Part shown: in pieces, positions 8,021 through 18,267 of the stretch
Layout: each line of letters begins with the position of its first letter
How positions within the stretch are numbered: the first letter of the stretch is position 1
Source of the DNA: Rhodanobacteraceae bacterium
GTDB taxonomy: Bacteria > Pseudomonadota > Gammaproteobacteria > Xanthomonadales > SZUA-5
Assembly (NCBI GenBank): GCA_016713135.1
Contig: JADJPR010000023.1
Span: 620,001 to 684,000 of the forward strand
Length of the DNA stretch: 64,000 nt
Direction: 5' to 3'
Notes under the pieces: generated by a model
Database searches by the model: none
The model's input: the letters and a program-made list of their open reading frames with translations, nothing else
Told to the model about the DNA's origin: nothing
Made by a program: the position numbers and the translations under genes

Positions 8021-10335
8021 CCCAGGCCGGATCGGTTGCCAACAGCAGCGCTGGCGCCATCGATGCCCAGCTCAAGATCGACATCAACGGCGCGAAACTG
8101 ACCTTCACCAACGCCGACACGCTGATCCGCGGCGTCGTCATGCGTGGCCCCAGCGCCTTGCTCTCCCTGTCTGGCGGCGGTGCCGTGGAGGGCAGTTTCA
8201 TCGGCGTCAGTGTGGATGGCCTCAGCCTGGCGACCACCGCCGACAACACCGCCCAGGTCAATTGCATTGGTTGCCGCATTGGCGGCCCGGACCTGGCGCA
8301 ACGCAACCTGATCGGCTGCCCTCAGATCTCGGCGATGAGCTGCATCAGCATCCAGGGCGCCAATGCGCGGGTGGAAGGCAATCTCATCGGGGTTGCGCGC
8401 ACCGGCGTGACCCGTCTGGTGACCCCCACCGATCCCGGCACCGTACAGGTGTTCACGGGAATCAACGTCGAGGCCGCCGGCGCGACCGTTCGCGGCAACG
8501 CGATCGGCGGCTTCACCCGCGGCATGCGCGTGCTGTTCAACAACCACCTGATCGAGAACAACCGCATCGGCGTGGGAGTGGATGACCTCGCCAGCCTGGC
8601 GAACGCGCGCAACGGCATCGAACTGGCCGTCAGCAACGGCAGCATCGTGCGCGGCAACCACATCGCCAACCAGGTGCGCGACGGCGTGCTGATCCGCAAC
8701 GGCAGCAATCTCATCACCCTGGTCGAGAACCGCATCCATGACAACGGCGAGCTCGCGGTGGACCTGGACGTCTCCAACGCTACCCACGGCGACGGCGTCA
8801 GCGCGAACGATCCGCTCGATGGCGACACCGGACCGAATGGCGGCCAGAACTTCCCGGTGCTCTCGCAGGTCCGGCGGGAGGCGGCGGGAATCGTCGCCAG
8901 CATCAGCCTGAACTCCACCCCGAACCAGAGCTTCCGGGTGCGCTACTGCTACGTGGCCGTGCCGGACGCCAACGGGCATGGCGAGTGCGACCAGCCCATC
9001 GTTGGGGTGCCGCAGACGGTGGCCACCGACGCCAGCGGCAACTTCAGCGGTGCCACACCCACCCTGCCCGCCACCACGCTGAACTTCCTGACCGCTACCG
9101 CAGCTCCGGTTTCCGGCAGCTTCGAAAACACCAGCGAGTTCGCGCAGAGCGTGCGCATCGCCGACCTCAGCACCACCACGATCACCGCGCACACGCCGCA
9201 ACCGGCCTTCTTCGGCCAACCGGTGACCGTCAGCGTGAGCGTGACCAGTCCGGCGGGCACGCCTGCCGGCACGGTGCTGGTAATCAGTTCCAATGGCGGC
9301 AACTGCACCGCGACCTTGAACAGCGGCAGCGGCAGTTGCGCCCTGACGCCCGGCGGCGCGGGTACGCCGACCCTGACGGCCACCTATGCCGGCAGCGCCG
9401 AGTTCGTCGCCAGCAGCGACAACGTGAGCCACACCGTGGCGCCTGCGGTCACCAGCACCACGGTCCTCAGCGACACCCCGGACCCTTCGACCTTCGGCGA
9501 CGCGATCACCGTCAGCTTCCAGGTGCAGAGCACGCCGGTCGCAACCGGCAGCGTCACCATCAGCGATGGCGTGGCCCAATGCCAGGGCACGCTGGGCGCC
9601 GGCGGAAACGGCAGTTGCGTGCTGACGCCGGGTGCCGGCGGGGCCATCACGCTGACCGCCAGCTACGGTGGCACGGCCAATTTCGCGGCTTCCAGCGACA
9701 CCGAGGCGCACACGGTCAATGCGGTCGCCAGCACGCTGGCCATCCTCGGCAATACACCCAACCCCAGTGTTTCAGGCCAACCCGTGAACGTTTCTGCGCA
9801 ACTCACGAGCGCGGTCGGCGCGCCAGTGGGCCCGATCATCGTCAGCGATGGTGCCGGCGCCGCGTGCCAGATCGCCGGCGCCAGCGGCAACTGCAACCTG
9901 ATCCCGATCAACGCCGGCGCGGTCACGCTGCGCGCTGACTTCGCCGGCAGCGCGACGCACCTGTCGAGCACCGCCTCCGCCGGGCAGAACGTCAACCGCG
10001 CAAGCACCACGCTCGATGCCGGCCAGCCGACGGACACCAGTGGCCATGCGCCTCGCCAGTTCGCGCTGATGCGTTTCCCGGTCGCCATCGCCGTGACCGC
10101 GCCCGGCGCCGGCGCGCCGACCGGCAGCATCACTGTCACCGGCACGCCGGGCGTGGAGGTCTGTGTGGTCGCCCTGCCGGCAACCCAGTGCGAGCTGGTG
10201 GTGCAGACGCCAGGCTCACGCACTTTCGACATCGAGTACGCCGGCGACAGTCGCTACCTGCCCGCCGTCACCCAGGTGGTGGCCAACGTGCTGGCCGATG
10301 CACTCTTCGCCAACGGGCTCGAAGGTGATGAGTGA
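7970..10335 (+). CDS. C-terminal part of the same beta-helix surface protein: Ig-like repeats and FANGLE tail
   Basis: This frame continues the protein from TQFLFTGRVEIDG onward. Up to about position 8860 it contains more beta-helix rungs (GNLIGVAR, GNAIGGFTRG, NNRIGVGVDDL). It then has four Ig-like (Big_3 type) repeats of roughly 90 residues, each with a VTVS..TPAGTV and GSCALTPG core. The protein ends in DALFANGLEGDE, which resembles the FANGFE/FADGSE motifs in two other secreted proteins of this window. It has no independent good start, so it should be read as the 3' portion of the gene beginning at 6419. The total would be about 1300 residues. Confidence 0.7.
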
Positions 10336-10360
10336 CCCGCGCGGCAAGTCGGTGAACAGC

Positions 10361-10855
10361 TTACTCGACGCGTGCGTAGACGCCCAGGAAGCTCACGACC
10401 CAGGTCGTTCCGCCGTCGTCCGACGTTTCCCAACGCTGCTCGACACGCTTGTCCTCGCGCGGCGTCCAGGTGATGCGCTGTTGCTGCAGGCCACCACTGG
10501 CGGTCGGCAGCTCACCGCGCATGACCATGGCGTCGTCAGCCAGGGCGCCTTCGAGGCGCAGGATCAGGCCATCTCCGCCCACCCAGAACTGGGTCCAGCG
10601 CTTGCGCTGACCGTCCCAGGCGTTCAGGCTCATCCCTGACAAGCCGCTGGCACCACGCCAGTGCTCATGCAACGCGCAGCCGCCGGCCTCGCGCACGATG
10701 CGGTTGTGTCCCAGCAGCTTGCTTCCGTCACTGCTGCGCACTTCCCAACTGCCGATCCAGAAGTCGAACTGATGATGCTCGACCGCATCGCACGCTGGCG
10801 GCGGCGCAGGCGTGCTGGCAAGAATCGCTGCCCAAAGGGCCGTCAAGACGCTCAT
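10361..10855 (-). CDS. Small secreted protein with FDFWIGSWEV motif, function unknown
   Basis: The 164-residue protein has a short N-terminal hydrophobic segment (MSVLTALWAAILAST) and then ACDAVEHHQFDFWIGSWEV, the hallmark of a family of small secreted beta-barrel-like proteins annotated as hypothetical or DUF1579-related. Several tryptophans and a C-terminal WVVSFLGVYARVE strand fit a lipocalin-like fold. No catalytic motif is visible. It lies downstream of the giant protease gene on the same strand but is separated by a hairpin. It is convergent with the beta-helix gene, with 25 bp between the stops. Confidence 0.7.
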   Translation of the reverse strand: MSVLTALWAAILASTPAPPPACDAVEHHQFDFWIGSWEVRSSDGSKLLGHNRIVREAGGCALHEHWRGASGLSGMSLNAWDGQRKRWTQFWVGGDGLILRLEGALADDAMVMRGELPTASGGLQQQRITWTPREDKRVEQRWETSDDGGTTWVVSFLGVYARVE

Positions 10856-10891
10856 CCTCGATCTCCCGGTCTGGTTCGTTCAGCGCGGCTC

Positions 10892-10920
10892 ACCGGGCGC
10901 CGCGCTTGCGGCGCCCCGGT
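10892..10920. terminator. Strong GC hairpin after the protease gene
   Basis: ACCGGGCGCCGC and GCGGCGCCCCGGT form a stem of about 12 bp with one bulge around a four-base loop, 9 bp beyond the stop of the minus-strand protease gene. It resembles the CCGGGG-type hairpins at 6247 and 30152. There is no poly-U tail, so termination is inferred. Confidence 0.45.
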
Positions 10921-10928
10921 ATGCCAGC

Positions 10929-13900
10929 TCAGCGCAGCTCCACGGTCTCCACCACCCAGCCGTTGCTCGCCTGGCGGGCAGTCCAGCTCAACGTCGGCTC
11001 GCCCGGCAACGCAGTCCACGCACCCAGGCGCAGGCGTCCGTTGCTGGCGCGGCGGGCCACGGCGTACTGGATTGCCGCCTCGTGCAGCCGCGCGTAGACG
11101 CGGACCGCCTCGCCGTTGGCATCGGTCAGCCGCAACACGATGGTCGCGTCATCGCCCAGCGTGCGCCCGAGTACGATCGCCGGGATGCGCACGCTGCCGG
11201 TGGGCGCGTTCACCTGCGGGTCCTCGAAGCCATTGGCGAACAGCCCGTCGAGCAAATCGGTGTCGGTCGCGCTGTTGTTGCCCAGCACCGGATCCTCGAT
11301 GGTGGTGTCCGCCGGCAGGGTGATCGCCGCGGTGTTGGCGATGCTCGCCGGGCTGCCGTCCACGTTGCCGTAGAAGGTGAAGTTCAGCAGGCCGCCGACC
11401 GGGAAGCTGGCGATGGTGACATCCAGGTTGCCCGTGCCGCCGGTCACCGGACAGGCCACGCCACCAGAGGCGTCGCAGGTCCAGGTCACGTCGATCAGGC
11501 CGGCCGGGATGGCATCGGTGATGCGGATGATGGCTGCCGCGTCCGGCCCAAGGTTGCGCACGATCACCGAGTAGACCAGCAGATCGCCGGGCTCGTAGGT
11601 CGGCACGCCGTCGCTCTTGGTCAGCGACAGATCGGACAACGCATACACCAAGGTCTGCGCATTGCCAGGGCCGCTGCTGCTCGAGCCGCTGAAGTTGCCA
11701 TCGCCGGCGTAACTGGCGCTCACCGTGCGGTTGCCGAGGGCGTCGAAGCTCAGGTCGCAAGCGGTCGCCGGCAGCGTGGCCGTGCAGCTGGCCGATCCGC
11801 TGCTCAGGGTCACCGTACCGGTCGGCGTGCCCGCACCCGGCGCGTTGACGCTGAGGGCGAAGCTGAAGCTCGTCGGCTGGTTGATCCGGCTGCGGGTCGG
11901 GCCGGTCACGCTGATGCTGGTGCTGGCCGGATCGACCTGGTGGCTGGTGGTGCCGCTGCTGTCGCCGAAGGCCGTGGTCGCGGCGGTGTAGCTCGCGGTC
12001 AGGGTCTTGGCGCCGGCGGTGGTGCTGGTCAGGGCGCAGCTCGCCGTCGCGTTCGGCGCGGTGCCTGCCGTCAGCGTCACCGGACCGCAACTCGCGCTGC
12101 CGTCGCTGATGGTCACCGTGCCGCTGGGCGACAGCGTCTGCGCCGCCACCGTGACGCTCACCGTGTACGGCTGGCCGACCACGGACGGATCGGGCAGGTC
12201 CGAGGTGATCGTGGTCGTGGTCGGTTGCTGGTCGTCCTCGAGGATGGTGCCGGTACCACTCAGGCTCGCCGGCGAACCCTCGATGAGCGGCGATGCGGCA
12301 ACGGTCGCGTTGACAATGTTGCTGAGGTCCACGCTGAAGCTCTCGTTGCCCTCGAAGGCGGTGTCGCCAACGATCTGCACCGCCAGCGTGGTCCCCAGCT
12401 GGCCGGCCGGGATCGTGATCAGCGTCGGCGCCAACGGCTGGTAGTCGTTGTTGCCAACCGTCGCGCTGCCATCAGCGGTCGCCCGCGTGAAGCTCACATC
12501 GCGACCGGAGGCCGCCGACAGGCTGACCTGGAAGCTCATCGGCGTCAGTCCGCCGTTGCCCTCCGGCTGGCTCGGGTTGCTGATCGAGATCACCGGCGGC
12601 AGGTCGTCGTCGAGGATGGTGCCGGTGGCAACCAGCGTGCCCGGCGTCACGTTGCCGACCGCGGTCAGCGCCGACAGCGTCAGCGTGAACGTCTCGTCGT
12701 CCTCGTCCAGCGCATCGTTGTTGATGGCCACGTTGACCGTCTGGCTGGTGTTGCTGTTCGGCGCGAAGCTCACCGTGCCGCCGACGATCGTGAAGTCCGC
12801 CACCGTCGCCGTTCCCGGCGCCGAGTTCAGCGTCAGCATCACGCCCGATTGCACCGGGTTGCTCAGCGTCACCGTGAACGCCATCGGCGTGGTCGCCTCT
12901 GTCTGGCTGACGCTGACCGGATTGAACGCCACCACCGCACTGTCGTTGTCGCTGATCGTCAGCAAGCCGCTGCCATCGGCGAGGGTGGTCACGCCGACAA
13001 TGTTGATCGGGGCGCTCAGGGACAGCGTCGCTGTTTCCGTGGCTTCAACGATCAGGTCGCCCACTATCGGCACGCTGATGGTCCGAGTCAGCGGGCCGCC
13101 GGCGACAAATTGCATGGTGCCTGATGTTGTCATGTAGTCGCTCCCCGCCTGCGCCGAGCCTGGCGTGACGCTATAGGGAACGATGAAATCGGTCAGGTTG
13201 TTTGTGCGTGTGAGCGTGAACACCGCATTGCTGGTGCCGGCGTCGCCCTCGGTCAGCGACACATCGTCGATGCTGAGCTCAGCGCCCGCATTGGTCAGTG
13301 TGAAGCTCACCGGCGCGCTGGCGCCAATCGCATTCGCGGACACGCTGTAGCTGCCGACCGTGGCATTTGCCGTGGCCGTACTGCTGGCGCTGCCGCCGCT
13401 GATCGTCGCAGGATTGGGCGACAGGCCGGCACTGGCGCCCGCGCCCGGCGGGGTAAACGTCACCACGCCGCCGTTCACCGGCTCTCCCGGCGCCACCGGC
13501 GTCGCCGACACGCTGAGGGTGCTGGCAAAGATCAGGCCCGGGCCCTGGCTCTGGTTGTTGCCGCCGGTCACCGCCAGCGTGAATCCGCGCGACTCGTAGG
13601 CGCCGATGTCGCACGCCGTCTGTTGCGGCCGCGCGACGCCGCGCTGATCCAGGTTGCCGACCGGCACCGCAGCGCAGGCGGCGTTGTTGCCGGCGTTCAT
13701 GGCCGGGCTGCCCGGCAGCAGCGCGTGGGTCTCGGTCGGGCCACCGAAAGTCCCAAGTGGCGCAAGCAGCGCGTTGATGGGAGTCGCCACGGTGCCGACC
13801 AGATCGCCATTGCTGCCATTGACGAATCCGCTCGTCCCATCGCTGTCGAGGTTATGGCCCAGCGACGCCAGGAACGCGTTTGGCGTCGGTATCCGCGTAT

Positions 13901-16900
13901 CCGCGGTTCCGGTGGTCGTTGTGAAATTCTCGGGGAAATTGCTGGCCACCAGCGTGTTTTCCAGTCGCGTGACCACCGTCTGTCCAGGTGTATCCGGGCC
14001 ATAAGCGGTCCATACGCCACCGAATCCCTGCGCCGCGCCTACGTTGTCGGTTACCGTGCAATTGATCAGTTCCAAGCTGCTCGCTGGCCGAGAGAAGACG
14101 AAATGGGCGATGCCGGCTTGAGAGGAATTGCTGCGGTTGCCGCTGATCGTACAGTTGACCAAGATGGCGGTCGCATCCTGAATGTTGACGCCGCTCGCCT
14201 GAAACGCCGTTGTGTTGTCGCTGACGGTCGTGTTGCTCATGGTCAATGTGTTGAACCCGTGAGACAGTCCTCCGCCATTGCCCGCCTGATTGCCCGAGAT
14301 GGTGCAACCGTCGATAACCGTGGGTCCCTGGGTCCACAGGCCCCCGCCGAAGTTTGTGCCGGCAGAATTTCCCGTCACCGTGGAATTTCTCAGTGTCAGA
14401 GTGCCCGCGCTGAAAACGCCGCCACCGACGCCGGTGGTACTGCCGTTGTTGATGGTCAGGCTGTCGAGCGTGACCGTGCTGCTGGCTGCAATGCTGAAGA
14501 TCCGGAAGTTCGGGCTGCCGGCCACGCGGGTCACGGTCACGCCGGCGCCGCCGTCGATGGTCAGATTCTTGTTGATGAGCAGTTGCGCGGTGGTCAGGCC
14601 GACGCTGGTCACACCGCCGGCGAAGGTGATCGTGCTGCCCACGCACGCATCGGCAATGATCTGCCGCAAGCTGCCAGCCCCACTGTCGTTGCCATTGGTG
14701 ACCACCGTCGCCGGGCAATTGATGTTGAACGCACTCGACGTCGCGCCGGCAAGGCCCGCGCTCGCGGCCGTCAGCGTGTAGCCGTTGCCGGCATTGTCGA
14801 TCGATAGATTCGGGAAGCTCGCGACCCCGGCCACCGCGGCGACTGACGCGGTGCCGCCCAAGGTACCCGCGCCCGGATTGGCTCCGAGGGCGATGTCCAC
14901 GCTGGCCGTCGACGCCGTCTGGTTGCCGAAGGCATCGAGGATGCGCACGCTGACCGGCGGCGCAATCACGGCGCCGGGCACGCCATTGCTCGGCTGCTGC
15001 AGGAACGCCAGTTGGCTGGCGGCAGCGGCCGTGATGTTGAAGGGATCGGAGGTATCGCCGGTCAGGCCGACGCTGCTCGCCGCCAGCGTATAGCCGGTTC
15101 CTGCCTTGTCGATCGACAGATTGCTGAAGGTGGCGACGCCATTCACGGCGGCGACGGTCGTGGTACCGGCCAGGGTACCGCTGCCCGGGTTGGTCCCAAT
15201 GGCCAGCGTCACATCGGCATTGGACGTGGTCTGCACGCCGGCCGCATCGAGGATATTGACGGTGATCGCCGGTGTGATGGCTGCGCCCGCCGCGGTGTTG
15301 CCCGGCTGGGTGCCGATCGCAAGTTGTGCCGGCGGGCCGGCAGTCGGCTGGAAGCTCGCATTCAACACCACGGTTCCGGCGGATGCCGTCGGCGTGTTCG
15401 ACCAGCGCGACACGTAGATGGTGTACTGGGTACCGGCGGTCAGCGCCAGGTCGAGGATCTCCGAACGCAGTGTTGCCCCGGGCGCGGGTTCGTCATCGTT
15501 GCATGCGACCGCGGTGAAACTCCCGGGGTTGCCGCTGTACACGGTCATTATCGTGTCGGTGAAGCTGCCGCTGCTGGCCAGCGTATCGATGTCCAGCAGG
15601 CCATTGGTGGCGGGCGTGAAGGTCCACCACAGGGTGTGCGTGCCGATGCGCGGTCCCAGGATCGAACAACTGTGCGGCAAGTCGGTCGCCGAGACCGTGG
15701 CGTTCTGCGCAGCCGTCACCGTGTTGTTGTACGGCATGGCGCCGATCACGCGGGCGTTCGCCACCAGATCGTTGTCCGGCACCACCGGCGGCGCCGACCA
15801 GGTGAAGGCCACCGACAGGTTTCCGACCGTGCCCGGCGGTACCTGCACCCATTGCGAGACGAACACGTAGTAGGTGGTGCCAGCGGCGAGGTTGCTGCTG
15901 ACCGACGAGCGGAAGTTGCTCCCGCTGATGTCGTCGTTGCAGGCGATCTGGGTGAAGGCGGAGCCATCGTGGGTATAGATGGCCGCCAGGGTATCAGGCA
16001 CACCGGCAGACGGCGCGAAGATCGTGGTCGCGGCCGTGCTGACGGTGACGCGAGTGGCCACCGTCGGGGTGATGCGGTACCAGAGACCCTGGAATCCCGG
16101 GCCCGCGCCGCCGAACTTGCAGGAGTAATCCGGATCGGCCGACTCCTCGGACGCGAAGGACACGTTCGCCTCGACATCGGTGATCGTCACGTCCGCGACC
16201 ACGTTTTCGGCGTTGACGAAGTTGTCGTTGGCCGGCGCGCAGGCGGCGAACTGGACCACATTGGAGGGCGCGGAGCGATCCCCGTTGCGCTCGGCGACGG
16301 CGCGGTACTGGTACACGCCGCAGGGCAGCGCGGTCTCGGGATGGGAGAAAGAACTGCCCGCCGGCAGCGTCTGGTAGTCGGCGAAGGCGCCGCTGTTGAG
16401 TCGACGCTGCAGGATCTGGCTGGTTTCGTCGGGGTTGGCGTCGCTCCAATCGAGGGTCACCGCCGTCGAACTGACCGGCGTTGCGACCAGGCTGGAGGGC
16501 GCCAGCGGGCAGTCGCGCGCGGTGCCGGTGTCCTCATTGGAGGGCAAAGACAGTGATGAGCCGTCCCAGGCGCGCACGAAATAGGTCTGCGGGCCGCAAA
16601 TGACGCCGCTGTCGGTGAAGCTCACCGTCGGCACGGTCACGCTGCCCACCTGCACCGCCGGCGCGCCCGGGACATTGCGGTAGATCCGGTACTCAGTCGC
16701 TTCGGGCACCCCAGTCCAGCTCATGCTGATGCTGGTGCTGGTGGTGCCGGTGATGGTGAATCCGGAGGGCGGCGCGGCGAAACTCAGCGCGCCAACGGTC
16801 GCCACCGGGTCGACCCGCGGGTACTGCGGGCTGGCCGGGATGCGGTAGTCCAGGACCGGCTTGCCGGTGAACTCGAGCACATCCTCGAGCTGTGCCGGGG

Positions 16901-18131
16901 TGTAGACCAGCCCCCGGCCTTGCAGGAACTCGAGCACCACAGCGGCGCTGCCGGCGGCATAGGGCGTGGCCATCGAGGTGCCGCATTTGTCTTCCGCCAC
17001 CGAACCATTCAGTCCGGTCGACGTGATCAGGCAACCGGGCGCGAGGAGGTCAACCAGTTCGCCCGCCCCCTGCACCGGCGTGGCATTGCTGTAGCAGCTG
17101 ACTTTGTCCGGTGCGCCGTTGTCGGTGCAACTGCCGAACGACAGCGAGAAGCTGGCATCGCCGGTGGAACCGACGCCAATCGCACCGGTGATGCACGCGG
17201 GGCTGCCGACCATGTCGGTTTCGGCATCGTTGCCGGTGGCCACGAAGACCGCCGTTCCCTGGCCGTTGAGCGTCGCGAAGGCGCTGACGTAGGCAGCGCC
17301 ATCGGCGTCGCAGGCGGCGTTGGTGGCGTAGTTGCCGCCGCCCAGGCTCATGTTCACCAGGTCGACCGCACCCGGCGTGGTCATGTTCAGGCCGATGATG
17401 TGGTTCAGCGCATTGAGGATGTTGGTGTCGCTGGTGTCGCCAGTGGTGAACACCTTGAGCGCGTGGAACTGCGCATCGGGAGCGACGCCCTGGGGGCCGG
17501 TGATGATGCCGGCCACATGGGTACCGTGGCCGTCCTGGTCCTCGGCGCTGGTGGCGCCGCCGATGCAGTCGTTCTCGGTGCGGAAGCAGGCCTGGCCGAC
17601 GAGATCGTCGGCGAGAGCCGGATGCACCACGCCGGCATTGCTGTCGACGCCGGTGTCGATGATCGCGACCACCTGGCCGTCGCCGGTGTAGCCACTGGCG
17701 TGCAGCAGGGCGACATTGGTGACGGCGTTCGCCTCGACCATCGTCTTGCGCACCACGCGATCGCGGTTGATCGCGACCACCCCCGGAGTGCGCCGCAGGA
17801 TTTCCAGCGAATTGCTGTTGATCTTGAGTGAGACGGCACGAATGCGATCGAAGCTGGCCACCTGCTCGAACGAGCCGACGGGCAGTCGAGCGAGCACCTG
17901 CTCGCGCGCACTGCGAACTTGCGCCGGCTGCGGCACCACATCGCGGGATCCCGGGGTTTCGAAGCTGACAATGACCCTTTCCGTGGGCGGCGTGCCACGC
18001 TCCTCGCTGGCGAGTGCCCGCAGCAGGTCCGGTGAAACCCGCGCCAGGGCTGCCTGTGCATTCGCACCGGCATGCGCCAGAAGCAGGGTCAGGGAAAGGG
18101 CCAGCGCGACGCAACGACGAAGCACAGGCAT
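10929..18131 (-). CDS. Giant secreted subtilisin-like (S8) protease with adhesin-type repeats
   Basis: This 2400-residue protein has a signal peptide (MPVLRRCVALALSLTLLLAHAGANAQ), an inhibitor-like prodomain (about 50-130) and an S8 peptidase domain. The triad is Asp near 157 (IIDTGVD), His near 202 (HGTHVAG) and Ser near 386 (GTSMATP). Then follow fibronectin-III domains, two pre-peptidase-like domains (PANDNFVNAENV), paired Ig-like repeats (AIGTNPGSGTLAGTT), a beta-helix block ending in CDIGAYES (choice-of-anchor Q type), Calx-beta repeats (VSLTEGDAGTSN), more Ig-like repeats and a DUF11 domain (LSLTKSD). LLDGLFANGFED comes about 100 residues before the end. I chose the ATG at 18131 for its signal peptide and GGAG site. 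It is probably a cell-surface or secreted protease. The substrate is unknown. Confidence 0.88.
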   Translation of the reverse strand: MPVLRRCVALALSLTLLLAHAGANAQAALARVSPDLLRALASEERGTPPTERVIVSFETPGSRDVVPQPAQVRSAREQVLARLPVGSFEQVASFDRIRAVSLKINSNSLEILRRTPGVVAINRDRVVRKTMVEANAVTNVALLHASGYTGDGQVVAIIDTGVDSNAGVVHPALADDLVGQACFRTENDCIGGATSAEDQDGHGTHVAGIITGPQGVAPDAQFHALKVFTTGDTSDTNILNALNHIIGLNMTTPGAVDLVNMSLGGGNYATNAACDADGAAYVSAFATLNGQGTAVFVATGNDAETDMVGSPACITGAIGVGSTGDASFSLSFGSCTDNGAPDKVSCYSNATPVQGAGELVDLLAPGCLITSTGLNGSVAEDKCGTSMATPYAAGSAAVVLEFLQGRGLVYTPAQLEDVLEFTGKPVLDYRIPASPQYPRVDPVATVGALSFAAPPSGFTITGTTSTSISMSWTGVPEATEYRIYRNVPGAPAVQVGSVTVPTVSFTDSGVICGPQTYFVRAWDGSSLSLPSNEDTGTARDCPLAPSSLVATPVSSTAVTLDWSDANPDETSQILQRRLNSGAFADYQTLPAGSSFSHPETALPCGVYQYRAVAERNGDRSAPSNVVQFAACAPANDNFVNAENVVADVTITDVEANVSFASEESADPDYSCKFGGAGPGFQGLWYRITPTVATRVTVSTAATTIFAPSAGVPDTLAAIYTHDGSAFTQIACNDDISGSNFRSSVSSNLAAGTTYYVFVSQWVQVPPGTVGNLSVAFTWSAPPVVPDNDLVANARVIGAMPYNNTVTAAQNATVSATDLPHSCSILGPRIGTHTLWWTFTPATNGLLDIDTLASSGSFTDTIMTVYSGNPGSFTAVACNDDEPAPGATLRSEILDLALTAGTQYTIYVSRWSNTPTASAGTVVLNASFQPTAGPPAQLAIGTQPGNTAAGAAITPAITVNILDAAGVQTTSNADVTLAIGTNPGSGTLAGTTTVAAVNGVATFSNLSIDKAGTGYTLAASSVGLTGDTSDPFNITAAAASQLAFLQQPSNGVPGAVIAPPVSVRILDAFGNQTASTASVDIALGANPGAGTLGGTASVAAVAGVASFPNLSIDNAGNGYTLTAASAGLAGATSSAFNINCPATVVTNGNDSGAGSLRQIIADACVGSTITFAGGVTSVGLTTAQLLINKNLTIDGGAGVTVTRVAGSPNFRIFSIAASSTVTLDSLTINNGSTTGVGGGVFSAGTLTLRNSTVTGNSAGTNFGGGLWTQGPTVIDGCTISGNQAGNGGGLSHGFNTLTMSNTTVSDNTTAFQASGVNIQDATAILVNCTISGNRSNSSQAGIAHFVFSRPASSLELINCTVTDNVGAAQGFGGVWTAYGPDTPGQTVVTRLENTLVASNFPENFTTTTGTADTRIPTPNAFLASLGHNLDSDGTSGFVNGSNGDLVGTVATPINALLAPLGTFGGPTETHALLPGSPAMNAGNNAACAAVPVGNLDQRGVARPQQTACDIGAYESRGFTLAVTGGNNQSQGPGLIFASTLSVSATPVAPGEPVNGGVVTFTPPGAGASAGLSPNPATISGGSASSTATANATVGSYSVSANAIGASAPVSFTLTNAGAELSIDDVSLTEGDAGTSNAVFTLTRTNNLTDFIVPYSVTPGSAQAGSDYMTTSGTMQFVAGGPLTRTISVPIVGDLIVEATETATLSLSAPINIVGVTTLADGSGLLTISDNDSAVVAFNPVSVSQTEATTPMAFTVTLSNPVQSGVMLTLNSAPGTATVADFTIVGGTVSFAPNSNTSQTVNVAINNDALDEDDETFTLTLSALTAVGNVTPGTLVATGTILDDDLPPVISISNPSQPEGNGGLTPMSFQVSLSAASGRDVSFTRATADGSATVGNNDYQPLAPTLITIPAGQLGTTLAVQIVGDTAFEGNESFSVDLSNIVNATVAASPLIEGSPASLSGTGTILEDDQQPTTTTITSDLPDPSVVGQPYTVSVTVAAQTLSPSGTVTISDGSASCGPVTLTAGTAPNATASCALTSTTAGAKTLTASYTAATTAFGDSSGTTSHQVDPASTSISVTGPTRSRINQPTSFSFALSVNAPGAGTPTGTVTLSSGSASCTATLPATACDLSFDALGNRTVSASYAGDGNFSGSSSSGPGNAQTLVYALSDLSLTKSDGVPTYEPGDLLVYSVIVRNLGPDAAAIIRITDAIPAGLIDVTWTCDASGGVACPVTGGTGNLDVTIASFPVGGLLNFTFYGNVDGSPASIANTAAITLPADTTIEDPVLGNNSATDTDLLDGLFANGFEDPQVNAPTGSVRIPAIVLGRTLGDDATIVLRLTDANGEAVRVYARLHEAAIQYAVARRASNGRLRLGAWTALPGEPTLSWTARQASNGWVVETVELR

Positions 18132-18267
18132 GCGGCGTCTCCATTCCAGTCGGACGGGGGCCCGGCGGCACCCGGACAAAGCATGCCGCAAATTCCGGTT
18201 CTCGGCATCCAGTGATCGGGCGCAGGCGCCCCTTCCGGTCGCTCCCTCCGCCGTCAGGCTGCCGCGC

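Noticed and set aside
6208..10335. A single 1375-residue protein starting at 6208
   Set aside because: Upstream of about 7970 this frame is a shadow; signal peptide and beta-helix motifs are in the other frame, starting at 6419.
10812..13124. Long plus-strand ORF opposite the giant protease gene
   Set aside because: Arg/Ala/Gly-rich shadow translation of high-GC coding DNA, with no recognisable domain.
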